Part shown: positions 8,486 to 16,483 of the stretch, one piece after another | How positions within the stretch are numbered: position 1 is the first letter of the stretch | Layout of the letters: the number at the start of each line of letters is the position of its first letter | DNA from: Sutcliffiella sp. FSL R7-0096 | GTDB lineage: Bacteria; Bacillota; Bacilli; Bacillales; Bacillaceae_I | NCBI RefSeq assembly: GCF_038595065.1 | Contig: NZ_CP152003.1 | Location: 2,584,001-2,648,000, forward strand | Reading direction: 5' to 3' | DNA: 64,000 nucleotides | Made by a program: the position numbers and the translations under genes | The notes under the pieces: model-generated | Database searches by the model: none | What the model saw: the letters and a program-made list of their open reading frames with translations, nothing else | Told to the model about the DNA's origin: nothing

Positions 8486-8536
8486 CGTTTATCCCCCTTA
8501 TATATGTTTTAAGCCACATAAGAAATATGTAAGCTT

Positions 8537-8550
8537 TGAAACCGTTTACA
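8537..8550 (-). promoter_or_regulatory. Candidate cre (CcpA) site, ABC importer leader
   Basis: Minus-strand TGTAAACGGTTTCA is a good match to the cre consensus, placed between the promoter and the start codon of the binding-protein gene. This position is typical of CcpA repression by roadblock. Confidence 0.65.
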
Positions 8551-8583
8551 ATAAATGTATATCTATGATGTCAATTAAGCTTA

Positions 8584-8629
8584 ACGTTTTTTCAACGTTA
8601 TATTAACACCAAAATTTTAAGAGTGTCAA
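8584..8629 (-). promoter_or_regulatory. Promoter and operator of the ABC importer operon
   Basis: Minus strand: -35 TTGACA (8624-8629), 18 bp, -10 TAATAT (8600-8605), directly followed by the perfect 5-bp-arm palindrome ACGTTGAAAAAACGT (8584-8598). It has the same architecture and sequence class as the thioesterase-PheDH and paaA promoters. Confidence 0.75.
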
Positions 8630-8699
8630 TATATTCTAAAAATTTAAATAAATTTATTATTGTACAATAAATACGCCATTTGTCCCAAAAACCCTTTTT

Positions 8700-8890
8700 A
8701 TTTTTGAAAATAAAGGCCCTTTTCTAAAAGATTGTTGGTATTCACTAGTGAAAAGTCGGCAATTAGACTTTTCACCGCTTAAAATATGCAGGTAGTATAT
8801 TTTGTATTGCAGCGCAAAGAGCATGACAGTAAGTAATATAACGGTTGGATTAAAAATACGTAAAAGCAGCAAAGTTTTACGATATGAGCC
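8700..8890 (+). repeat. AT-rich dispersed repeat family A, copy 1
   Basis: Shares TCTAAAAGATTGTTG, AAAGTCGGCA and GAGCATGACAGTAAG with copies at 25631-25808, 49254-49430 and 56907-57113. Internal hairpin GTGAAAAGTC (8748-8757) / GACTTTTCAC (8766-8775), plus the overlapping palindrome TTCACTAGTGAA (8741-8752). No coding potential seen. Confidence 0.8.
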
Positions 8891-8903
8891 AAAAAATAAA
8901 AAG

Positions 8904-8930
8904 AAACCTCTTCTTACATTAGAGGTTTCA
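8904..8930 (-). terminator. Intrinsic terminator after nitronate monooxygenase-like gene
   Basis: Stem GAAACCTCT / AGAGGTTTC followed on the minus strand by TTTTTATTTTTT. Confidence 0.85.
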
Positions 8931-8937
8931 ACACTGA

Positions 8938-9885
8938 TTATAATAAATCTTCGGATCTTTGCAGCTGACTTTTGGCATCAGCTATCATCTGTTCAAATAA
9001 TTCTTTTACACTAGGAATGGAAGAAATGACGCTCGATATCTGACCACCATTAATAAACCCTTTTTCCAACTCTCCATTGACTGCTCCTTTTATATGATGT
9101 GCTTCGGTGGTCAGCTCGTTAAATTCTTCTAGCGTGACCCCTTCTTTCTCTTTATGGAGCAAATGATCCGCATATGGAGTGCGGAGTACCCTTCTCACTC
9201 TTCCTACGCTCCGCCCTACAATGACAGTCCCCTGATCATCCGCTTCTAAAATTGCATTTTTGTACTGAGGATGGAACGGGGCCTCCATAGTTGCAATTAA
9301 CCTTGTCCCCATCTGGACTCCTGATGCCCCAAGAGCCAATGCGGCAGCAAGACCTTTGCCATTTCCGATCCCCCCCGCAGCTGCTATTGGGATTGATACG
9401 ACATCCGCTATTTGAGGAATTAAAGTCATGGTGGTGGTTTCTAAATTAGAATTGATTCCAGCGGCCTCAAAACCTTCTGCCACAATAATATCGGCACCGG
9501 CTTTTTCCGCTTTCATTGCCTGTTTAGGGGAAGCGACCACACATATGACTTTTACTCCATGCTCTTTCAGTTTCGGTATGTAAGGTGACGGATTTCCTGC
9601 AGAAAGGGAGACAACTGGGACCTTATGCTTAATGATTAGGGTTAAAATTTCTTTTGTAAACGGTGAAACCGATAATGCAACATTCACCGCAAAGGGTTTT
9701 CCTGTCATGGTTTTGGTTTGCCTTATAATTTCTTCCACTTCTTCCGGAAGCAACGTTCCTGCCCCAATCGTACCAAGGCCACCTGCATTGGATACTGCTG
9801 CGGTTAAAGGAGCATTACTAATATTCCCCATCCCTCCCTGAATGATAGGAAGGTTTATCCCTAGAATCTCTATTAATTTATTCAT
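8938..9885 (-). CDS. Nitronate monooxygenase / FabK-like FMN-dependent TIM-barrel enzyme
   Basis: 315-residue FMN flavoprotein of the NMO/2-nitropropane dioxygenase-enoyl-ACP reductase II superfamily. N-terminal PIIQGGMGNIS; central VVAEGFEAAG; phosphate-binding AAGGIGNGKGLAAALALGASGVQMGTR. Single gene with GAGGGGTG ahead of the ATG and its own terminator. Members act as nitronate monooxygenases or, as FabK, in fatty acid synthesis; sequence inspection does not decide between them. It lies among paa genes but has its own promoter region, divergent from the PaaY-like gene, so a role in aromatic catabolism is not established. Confidence 0.82.
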   Translation of the reverse strand: MNKLIEILGINLPIIQGGMGNISNAPLTAAVSNAGGLGTIGAGTLLPEEVEEIIRQTKTMTGKPFAVNVALSVSPFTKEILTLIIKHKVPVVSLSAGNPSPYIPKLKEHGVKVICVVASPKQAMKAEKAGADIIVAEGFEAAGINSNLETTTMTLIPQIADVVSIPIAAAGGIGNGKGLAAALALGASGVQMGTRLIATMEAPFHPQYKNAILEADDQGTVIVGRSVGRVRRVLRTPYADHLLHKEKEGVTLEEFNELTTEAHHIKGAVNGELEKGFINGGQISSVISSIPSVKELFEQMIADAKSQLQRSEDLL

Positions 9886-9964
9886 CTATTCTTTCACCCC
9901 TCGTAAAAATAATGTTATACTAATTTTAATATTTAGACAATATCTACTCAGGAGGTAATAAGCT

Positions 9965-10483
9965 ATGATTTATCCTTATGGAGGAAAATCCCCACAACTT
10001 GATAGCTCTGTTTTTGTCGCACCAGGCGCTCGTATTATCGGGGACGTGACGATCGGGGAAGAATCAACTGTTTGGTTCAACGCCGTGTTAAGAGGGGATG
10101 AAGGTCCAATCACTGTTGGAAAAAGATGCAGCATACAGGATAATGTGACTGCTCATTTATATGAAGGATTTCCGTTGGTCATTGAAGACGAGGTGACAGT
10201 GGGACATACTGCTATTTTGCATGGGTGTACCGTAGGGAAAAGGTGCATCGTGGGAATGGGTTCCACCATACTAGACGGCGCTGAAATCGGAGAGGAAAGC
10301 ATCATCGGAGCGAACACGTTGATACCATCAGGAAAAAAAATACCGCCGCGTTCATTGGTAGTGGGTTCCCCTGGTAAGGTTATCAGGGAATTAACGGACA
10401 AGGACTTGGAATTGATTCAGCTTTCCATTGATACATATGTGCAAAAAGGGAAGGATTATCAGAAGGAATTGGTCGAGGGATAA
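9965..10483 (+). CDS. Left-handed beta-helix protein, gamma-carbonic-anhydrase / PaaY family
   Basis: 172-residue hexapeptide-repeat protein with repeated (I/V)GxxxxV turns (IIGDVTIGEESTVW, TVGKRCSIQD, VTVGHTAILHGCTVGKRC). Three zinc-ligand histidines typical of gamma-class carbonic anhydrases are present: one in NVTAHLYEG and two in VGHTAILHG. Relatives include Bacillus YtoA and PaaY, a thioesterase in proteobacterial paa clusters. Its place beside paaX favours a PaaY-like role, but a housekeeping YtoA-type protein is equally compatible. Strong CAGGAGGTAATAAGCT ribosome binding site. The only plus-strand gene in the first 23 kb. Confidence 0.82.
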   Translation: MIYPYGGKSPQLDSSVFVAPGARIIGDVTIGEESTVWFNAVLRGDEGPITVGKRCSIQDNVTAHLYEGFPLVIEDEVTVGHTAILHGCTVGKRCIVGMGSTILDGAEIGEESIIGANTLIPSGKKIPPRSLVVGSPGKVIRELTDKDLELIQLSIDTYVQKGKDYQKELVEG

Positions 10484-10500
10484 TATGAAGTATAGGTAGG

Positions 10501-10529
10501 ACCCGGGCTGGGATTGCTCGGTTTTTTTG
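10501..10529 (+). terminator. Weak intrinsic terminator after PaaY-like gene
   Basis: CCGGGC / GCTCGG stem with one G-U pair, followed by GTTTTTTTG. Confidence 0.5.
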
Positions 10530-10555
10530 TTTGTGGAATAATCATTTGAGTAATT

Positions 10556-10672
10556 TATTAATGGTCGTGTTGAAGACCTCAGTGACGAGGAATAAGGACT
10601 AGGGAGGTCCTTATGGAAGTGATAAGGACCTCGGTGATGAAATGAAATGAGTAGAGAGGTCTTCATAAAGGT
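10556..10672. repeat. Degenerate AAGGACCTC-type intergenic repeat, copy 1
   Basis: Alternating direct and inverted copies of AAGACCTC / AAGGACCTC / GAGGTCCTT within about 115 bp. The same words recur in tandem at 21900-22010. No gene is seen in 10530-10969; this and the following 21-bp array are its only recognisable content. Confidence 0.5.
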
Positions 10673-10747
10673 GCTTTTTAATTTGATTCAATATTTGATG
10701 AATTGATTTATTTATTGGTTCTGTCTTTTTAGATCTAGTTTGCTAGG

Positions 10748-10870
10748 TTCTACAACTTTATGATGATCTTCTACTTAAAAATATGAAACTTCTACACTTT
10801 CTTAAGGATCTTTTACCATAAATAACAAACCTTCTACACTTTTCAGCCGAGCTTCTACCTTTCAAAAAAG
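10748..10870. repeat. 21-bp-period array of TTCTAC words (6 units)
   Basis: TTCTAC (once TTTTAC) starts at 10748, 10769, 10790, 10811, 10832 and 10853, spaced exactly 21 bp apart, while the intervening bases differ. It lies 3' of paaX in a gene-free stretch. A short minus-strand reading frame crosses it but has no ribosome binding site or family resemblance, so it is treated as noncoding. Confidence 0.8.
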
Positions 10871-10969
10871 CGGCACAAACAATATCCATCATAATAATGT
10901 TATGTAAACAACAACTCCGAAAATACCCAAAAAAGCACTCCCACCAACAACATAGTGGAAATGCCCCCA

Positions 10970-11845
10970 TCACTCCATAATATAAGGATGATTCATCACA
11001 TCATACTTCTTATCCTTCAATTCCAACTCATTACCGTCCTCAAAGACCTCTTCAAAAAACCGGGAAGCTGGTTCAGCCAATTCTTTATAATACTCACTAA
11101 ATAAAGAAGCCGCATGGCTGCCTAGCCACATATCCGGCAAAAGCTCTTCTGGCAGTCCTGGATCAACGAACAGGAACTTTCTGTATTCATGTACAAGCTT
11201 GGTCCGCTCAACAAAACAATCGGCATCTGTCATTTGGCCTTTTCCAATCTTATTCTTGTCGATGATATACTTCTGACTATACTCTTGTATAAATTGTTGG
11301 TACCGTCCATTAATCTCATTAAGATCCCAACTTTTCATAACAAGTCGTTCATTTTCGTATGGACCATGATATTCTGAAATGAAAAAGTCGACATACTCTT
11401 CAATTTCATATTTTGATATAAGGTCTTGTACTTGTTTTTCTAATGAGTTGGGCGAAATCCAACAACTGTTGGATAATGTACCAAATCCACTCCAGACCAA
11501 CTCTTTACGCAATTCATCCCGAACACTTCGGATTTCTTCTGGTATGGTGTACATGAGCATGCGCCATTTTCCATCCCAGCTATCCGTCTTCAGCTTGAAA
11601 ATACGTTTTGCCGCTTCGTCAATTCTTTTCACGCCGCGTTCTGTTAAAAAATAATAACTTTTGTTTCCCTTTTTCTTCGCTTGGACCCATCCCTGCTTGT
11701 TCATACGGGAAATCGCTGCTCGTACGGCTTGATCATTATGACCGAATTCATTTAATAATTTGATTAAACTTCCGATCCAAATTTTATTGCCATAATGTCT
11801 GACATAGTCACCATATAAAGTAAAAATCATTGATCTTGTATTCAT
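10970..11845 (-). CDS. paaX: PaaX-family transcriptional repressor
   Basis: About 291-residue GntR-like winged-helix regulator. The N-terminal HTH region (SLIKLLNEFGHNDQAVRAAISRMNKQGWVQ) and wing are followed by the PaaX central and C-terminal domains. Characterised PaaX proteins repress paa genes and release DNA on binding phenylacetyl-CoA. The ATG at 11845 is preferred because GAGG lies 8-9 bp upstream, whereas the ATG at 11854 has no room for a ribosome binding site. Monocistronic, downstream of the paa operon. Its own upstream region has TAACGCGTTA but not the 15-bp operator shared by the three catabolic promoters. Confidence 0.92.
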   Translation of the reverse strand: MNTRSMIFTLYGDYVRHYGNKIWIGSLIKLLNEFGHNDQAVRAAISRMNKQGWVQAKKKGNKSYYFLTERGVKRIDEAAKRIFKLKTDSWDGKWRMLMYTIPEEIRSVRDELRKELVWSGFGTLSNSCWISPNSLEKQVQDLISKYEIEEYVDFFISEYHGPYENERLVMKSWDLNEINGRYQQFIQEYSQKYIIDKNKIGKGQMTDADCFVERTKLVHEYRKFLFVDPGLPEELLPDMWLGSHAASLFSEYYKELAEPASRFFEEVFEDGNELELKDKKYDVMNHPYIME

Positions 11846-11974
11846 TTCCTGCATCCTCTTTCTGCCACAAATGATAAATCGCTATATTACAGTAATTTCA
11901 TTTTAACAGAGTAACGCGTTATAGAAAAGACAGAACGGAAAACTTATCCAAGTATCCTTCAAAAAACATCCCAA

Positions 11975-12005
11975 AGAATCATAGGGCATCAAGCTCTATG
12001 ATTCT
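11975..12005 (-). terminator. Terminator of the paa operon, overlapping the thiolase stop codon
   Basis: Perfect 10-bp stem AGAATCATAG / CTATGATTCT with an 11-nt loop; the upstream arm of the transcript contains the TAG stop of the thiolase gene. The T-run follows after a few bases (TTGGGATGTTTTTT). Confidence 0.7.
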
Positions 12006-13207
12006 TGTAGTCTCTCTACTATTGTCGCAATTCCCTGTCCAACACCTACACACATTGTCGCAAGACCGTATCGCGCGTCCCGCTTATTCATTTCATGCAC
12101 AAGCGTAGTTAAGATTCTGGCCCCGCTAGCACCAAGAGGATGTCCGAACGCAATTGCCCCTCCATTAACATTCACTCTGCTTGGATCTAATTCTAGTTGA
12201 CGAATACATTCAAGCGATTGGGATGCAAATGCTTCATTTAACTCAATGAGGTCTAAATCTCCAACAGACAACCCAGCCCGCCCGAGTGCCTTCCTAGTGG
12301 CATAGATCGGCCCTATTCCCATAATGGAGGGAGTAAGCCCTGTAGCAGCAGACGTGACATACCTCGCTAACGGCTTCAAGCCAAGCTCCTTTGCTTTTTC
12401 TGCACTCATTAGTAGTAGTGCTGATGCGCCATCATTTACACCGGACGCGTTGCCTGCAGTGATTGTAGTTCCTTCGCCAAAAATAGGCTTCAGGTTGTTC
12501 AGTTTCTCCAAAGTTGTATCAGGTCGAGGATGTTCGTCGCAGTCAACAATTGTTTCCTTACCTTTTCTATCCACAATCGTGACTGGTACCATTTCTTCTT
12601 TAAAGCGGTCCGACTCCATAGCCATTTTTGCTTTTTGCTGGCTTTCATAGGCAAATACATCTTGATCTTCACGGGAAACGGAGAACTCTTTAGCGACGTT
12701 TTCTGCCGTTTGTGGCATCGTATCCACTCCGTACATTTTTTCGAGTTTTCTGTTGGTAAATCTCCAGCCAATGGTCGTATCCATCAATTCCATATTGCCA
12801 CGGGGATAATCCATTTCTGGCTTTGCCATGACAAACGGAGCCCTTGTCATGCTCTCCGTCCCGCCGGCTATAAAAATGTCGCCTTCTCCTACCATAATGG
12901 CCCGTGCCGCATAATTCACCGCATCAAGACCGGAGCCGCATAAACGGTTGATCGTGGTACCTGCCACCCCTACCGGAAGACCGGCCAATAGAGCACTCAT
13001 CCTTGCAACATTGCGGTTATCTTCCCCCGCTTGATTGGCATTTCCGAACACGACTTCTTCTATTTCGTTTACTGGCACATTCGGGTTTCTTTCTACCAAA
13101 GCCTTAATTACAATCGCCCCAAGGTCATCAGGTCGGACAGCCTTTAACGCACCTTTATATCTTCCAATCGGTGTGCGGCAAGCATCTACAATTACAACTT
13201 CCTTCAT
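11996..13207 (-). CDS. paaJ: Acetyl-CoA/3-oxoadipyl-CoA thiolase (PaaJ type)
   Basis: About 403-residue thiolase. Nucleophile Cys in NRLCGSGLDAVN, catalytic His in GGAIAFGHPLGASGAR and second Cys in MCVGVGQG. Last gene of the paa operon. In the phenylacetate pathway PaaJ performs two cleavages, on 3-oxo-5,6-dehydrosuberyl-CoA and 3-oxoadipyl-CoA, giving acetyl-CoA and succinyl-CoA. The ATG at 13207 has GAGAGAGG upstream; a GTG at 13216 is less likely. Assignment as paaJ rather than a generic acetyl-CoA acetyltransferase rests on operon position. Confidence 0.9.
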   Translation of the reverse strand: MKEVVIVDACRTPIGRYKGALKAVRPDDLGAIVIKALVERNPNVPVNEIEEVVFGNANQAGEDNRNVARMSALLAGLPVGVAGTTINRLCGSGLDAVNYAARAIMVGEGDIFIAGGTESMTRAPFVMAKPEMDYPRGNMELMDTTIGWRFTNRKLEKMYGVDTMPQTAENVAKEFSVSREDQDVFAYESQQKAKMAMESDRFKEEMVPVTIVDRKGKETIVDCDEHPRPDTTLEKLNNLKPIFGEGTTITAGNASGVNDGASALLLMSAEKAKELGLKPLARYVTSAATGLTPSIMGIGPIYATRKALGRAGLSVGDLDLIELNEAFASQSLECIRQLELDPSRVNVNGGAIAFGHPLGASGARILTTLVHEMNKRDARYGLATMCVGVGQGIATIVERLQES

Positions 13208-13228
13208 AATGGACACCTCTCTCGTTGT

Positions 13229-14074
13229 TTATTGGTATTCATAAACTCCTTTTCCACTTTTCCTGCCCAATCTTCCGGCTTTCACATACTTTTCGAGCAG
13301 AGGTGCCGGGCGATACTTTTCCCCTAACTTTTCATGAAGGTATTTCAGGTTATTAAGGCGTGTATCCAACCCCACCAGGTCTCCAAGTTCGAATGGTCCC
13401 ATCGGATAATTGAGTCCAAGCTTGATCGCTTTGTCTATTTCTTCAGGGGTACCTACCCCTTCTTGCAACATGTAAAATGCTTCATTCCCCACAAGGGCAC
13501 TGATTCTGCTTGTCACAAAGCCAGGAAATTCATTTACTACAACTGTTTCTTTCCCCATTTTTTCTGCTGCAGTACGAATAAATTCTGCCGTTTCATCGCT
13601 TGTTTCCAAACCGCGGACAATTTCTACAAGTTTCATTTTATGTACAGGGTTGAAAAAGTGCATTGCGATCACTTTTTCCGGTCTTGAAGTGAAGCTACCA
13701 ATTTCAGTTGGACTCATCGTAGAGGTATTGGAAGCGTAATAACAGTCCGAAGGTGCAATCTTGTCTAATTTTTCGTAGACGGATTTCTTGATTTCCATGT
13801 TTTCAGGTACCGCTTCTATTATAAGATTTGCTTCCTTCACGGCTTCCTCAAGTTCTGTAGAATAAAAAAGGCTATCCCTTAATTCTCCTGCTACCTGTTC
13901 TGTTAATTTCCCTTTTTCCAACCCTTTGGAGATGATGACTTCTATTTCTTTTCTAGCTCCTACAAGCTGTTCTTCTTTTACGTCAATTAGCGTTGTATGG
14001 TACCCGCCTAGAGCACTTACATATGCGATGCCGCGACCCATGACACCTGAACCGATTACCACTACTTTTTCCAT
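13229..14074 (-). CDS. paaH: 3-hydroxyacyl-CoA dehydrogenase (PaaH type)
   Basis: 281-residue NAD-dependent dehydrogenase. Rossmann motif GSGVMGRGIAYV at the N-terminus; catalytic segment AMHFFNPVHKMKLVEIVRG with the active-site His; C-terminal domain ending GRLGRKSGKGVYEY. It oxidises 3-hydroxyadipyl-CoA in the phenylacetate pathway. At 281 residues it has the short Hbd-like form, not the about 475-residue proteobacterial PaaH with a duplicated C-terminal domain. Start ATG with GGAGGAG upstream; inside the paa operon between the aldehyde dehydrogenase and thiolase genes. Confidence 0.9.
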   Translation of the reverse strand: MEKVVVIGSGVMGRGIAYVSALGGYHTTLIDVKEEQLVGARKEIEVIISKGLEKGKLTEQVAGELRDSLFYSTELEEAVKEANLIIEAVPENMEIKKSVYEKLDKIAPSDCYYASNTSTMSPTEIGSFTSRPEKVIAMHFFNPVHKMKLVEIVRGLETSDETAEFIRTAAEKMGKETVVVNEFPGFVTSRISALVGNEAFYMLQEGVGTPEEIDKAIKLGLNYPMGPFELGDLVGLDTRLNNLKYLHEKLGEKYRPAPLLEKYVKAGRLGRKSGKGVYEYQ

Positions 14075-14155
14075 CTAGACTCCTCCTTTATCATGCTGTA
14101 AAAAAAGCAAAGAGGACCATGCCCCTTTGCTCCAAAGATTAAGATTTTATTCTTT

Positions 14156-15673
14156 TTATACACCAAACGGATTGAGCGGACGGTTTCCAAAATAGGAAAT
14201 GATGCTCTTCGTTTCTGTGTAAAGATCAAGTGTTTCAATGCACAGCTCACGTCCGAAGCCGGATTGCTTGTATCCTCCAAACGGCGTGCCAGGGAATGCG
14301 GAGAATGGACAGTTGACCATCACGATTCCAGCTTGGATTTGTTTTGCCACACGGGTTGCACGGCCATGGTCTTTCGTCCAGATAGCTGAACCTAGTCCAT
14401 ATTCGCTGTCATTCGCAAGTTTAACCGCTTCTTTCTCATCGCTAAATGGCATAACAACCACTACTGGCCCGAAAATCTCCTCTTTTACCACTTTCATTTC
14501 GTGTGTTACACCTGTGATGATGGTCGGCTCATACCAGTAACCATTTTCATAGCCTTCCACTTTCGCAACTTTACCGCCTAAAACGATGTTAGCTCCTTCT
14601 TCTTTTGCAGATTGAACATAGCCGTCAATTACATCTAACTGACCTTGGTTGATGATCGCACCAATATGAGTTTCTTTTGCAAAAGGATCACCAAGGGAAA
14701 GCTTTTTCGCTTTTTCTACGAACTTCTCCATAAATGCATCATAGATATTTTCGTGGACATACAGACGGGAGCGCGCTTCACATGATTGGCCTGTGTTATA
14801 GAAAATTCCAAACAAAGATCCGTCTACTGCTGCATCAATGTCTGCATCTTCAAATACTAGATTAGGAGACTTGCCGCCTAGTTCCAATGTTACTCGTTTA
14901 AGTGTTTGGGAAGCTTTCTCCATGATATCTTTTCCGATTGGAGTTGAGCCTGTGAAAGCTACTTTGTCTACTTGAGGGTGTTCCACCAAGTAGTTTCCAA
15001 CTTCAGACCCAGCACCTGGGATGACGTTGACAACTCCCTCAGGAACTCCTGCTTCTACGCATATTTCACCTAATACAATGGCAGTTAGCGGAGTTAGGGT
15101 AGCTGGTTTCACGACAACAGAGCAGCCGACTGCTATTGCCGGGGCAATCTTCCATGCTGCCATCATTAATGGATAGTTCCAAGGAATGATTTGCGCACAA
15201 ACACCTACTGGTTCTTTTTCTGTGAAGTTGTGGAATTGTCCTGGAACGTTATTAACAGATCCACGGTGGCCAACGATAGCACCTGCATAGAACTCAAAGT
15301 CTTCAATTGCTTGCATCACTTGCCCTTGAGCCGCTGCAAGGGACTTCCCAGTATCTAAAATCTCTAACTCTACCAGCTCATTGAAACGGGAGCGCATGAT
15401 AGAGGCAATTTTATTTAATGTTCTTGCACGCTTGTTTAAAGGGAAGAGCTTCCACTTTCCTTTGTCGAATGCTTGACGCGCGGCTTGAACCGCTTTTTCC
15501 GCATCCTCTTTGGAAGCTTTCGCGATCGTTGCAACTGCTTCTCCTGTTGCAGGGTTGTAAGTAGTAAACGTTTCTCCTGTAGAACTGTCCATGCGTTGTC
15601 CTGCGATAATAAGTTGATAAGTGTCTCGTTTCATATCAAGTTGTTCCATCTTTTGCTCTTTAACTGTAGACAT
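14156..15673 (-). CDS. Aldehyde dehydrogenase of the paa operon (stand-alone PaaZ-dehydrogenase or phenylacetaldehyde dehydrogenase)
   Basis: 505-residue NAD(P)-dependent aldehyde dehydrogenase with IIPWNYPL, catalytic Glu in LELGGKSPN, catalytic Cys in NTGQSCEARSR and the C-terminal PFGGYKQSG. It is a canonical betaine-aldehyde-like ALDH with no C-terminal MaoC hydratase domain, unlike the about 680-residue bifunctional PaaZ. In this position the expected job is oxidation of the ring-opened 3-oxo-5,6-dehydrosuberyl-CoA semialdehyde, as stand-alone dehydrogenases do elsewhere. Phenylacetaldehyde oxidation is the alternative. Strong AGAGGAGATG ribosome binding site. Confidence 0.85.
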   Translation of the reverse strand: MSTVKEQKMEQLDMKRDTYQLIIAGQRMDSSTGETFTTYNPATGEAVATIAKASKEDAEKAVQAARQAFDKGKWKLFPLNKRARTLNKIASIMRSRFNELVELEILDTGKSLAAAQGQVMQAIEDFEFYAGAIVGHRGSVNNVPGQFHNFTEKEPVGVCAQIIPWNYPLMMAAWKIAPAIAVGCSVVVKPATLTPLTAIVLGEICVEAGVPEGVVNVIPGAGSEVGNYLVEHPQVDKVAFTGSTPIGKDIMEKASQTLKRVTLELGGKSPNLVFEDADIDAAVDGSLFGIFYNTGQSCEARSRLYVHENIYDAFMEKFVEKAKKLSLGDPFAKETHIGAIINQGQLDVIDGYVQSAKEEGANIVLGGKVAKVEGYENGYWYEPTIITGVTHEMKVVKEEIFGPVVVVMPFSDEKEAVKLANDSEYGLGSAIWTKDHGRATRVAKQIQAGIVMVNCPFSAFPGTPFGGYKQSGFGRELCIETLDLYTETKSIISYFGNRPLNPFGV

Positions 15674-15697
15674 ACTCTCATCTCCTCTAAGTTTTTA

Positions 15698-16471
15698 TTA
15701 TCTTCCTTTAAATGCCGGTTTTCTTTTCTCTATAAAAGAAGTTACCCCTTCTTTGTGGTCTTCTGATAGACCGGCAATTCTTTGACCATACGCTTCCTGC
15801 TCCAAATACTCCTCATACGTAACGTTCCAACTTGCTTGAATGGATCGTTTAATGAGTCCAATCGCTTGTGTAGGCATGTTAGCAAGTTTGTTCGCAAAAG
15901 CTTCCACTTCTTCGTTCCAACTGTCTACAGGGATCACCTTGGTGACAAGACCAAGTTCTTTTGCTTGCTCTGCTTTAATTTTCTCTCCTAATATAGCTAA
16001 CTCCAATGCTTTGGCCGTTCCCACCAATTTAGGGAGAAAATACAGATTCCCAGAGTCAGGGATTAACCCGACATGTATAAATGCCTGAACAAAGCTTGCT
16101 TTTTCAGAGGCAATACGAAAATCACATGCTAGGGCGAGACTGAAACCCGCACCGGCAGCAACGCCATTTATCGCAGCAACGACAGGTTTTTCACATCGGG
16201 ACAACTGTTTCATCATCGGCCCATATCTTGTACGTAAGACATGCCCGTGATCCATATTTTCATCTACTTCTGCAAGGTCCTGACCGGAGGAGAATGCTCT
16301 CCCTTCCCCGGTAATGACTATAGCCCGAACAATTTCATCCGAACTTGCCTGCTTTAATGCTTTTGTGATTTCTTTGTTCATCTGCTCTGTAAACGCATTC
16401 AATTTATCCGGTCGGTTCATGATGACCCATGCAACCTGGTTCACTATTTCATATTTAATGGTTTCAAACAT
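15698..16471 (-). CDS. paaG: PaaG-type enoyl-CoA isomerase (1,2-epoxyphenylacetyl-CoA isomerase)
   Basis: 257-residue crotonase-fold protein. The oxyanion-hole segment AAINGVAAGAGFSLALACD and the GLIPDSGNLYFLPKLVG motif have Asp where hydratases carry their second Glu, as in PaaG. It rearranges the ring epoxide to the seven-membered oxepin-CoA. It lies between paaF and the ALDH gene with about 12-25 bp gaps; GGGGGAGCCACC precedes the ATG. The distinction from PaaF rests on active-site residues and is fairly secure. Confidence 0.88.
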   Translation of the reverse strand: MFETIKYEIVNQVAWVIMNRPDKLNAFTEQMNKEITKALKQASSDEIVRAIVITGEGRAFSSGQDLAEVDENMDHGHVLRTRYGPMMKQLSRCEKPVVAAINGVAAGAGFSLALACDFRIASEKASFVQAFIHVGLIPDSGNLYFLPKLVGTAKALELAILGEKIKAEQAKELGLVTKVIPVDSWNEEVEAFANKLANMPTQAIGLIKRSIQASWNVTYEEYLEQEAYGQRIAGLSEDHKEGVTSFIEKRKPAFKGR

Positions 16472-16483
16472 GGTGGCTCCCCC

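Noticed and set aside
8486-8700. Possible T-box leader for the TrpX-type importer
   Set aside because: No T-box sequence, specifier stem-loop or antiterminator could be recognised; the leader shows only promoter, operator and cre elements.
10758-10973. 71-codon minus-strand reading frame overlapping the paaX stop region
   Set aside because: No ribosome binding site or family resemblance; it spans the 21-bp word array, whose period is a multiple of three and so keeps frames open artificially.
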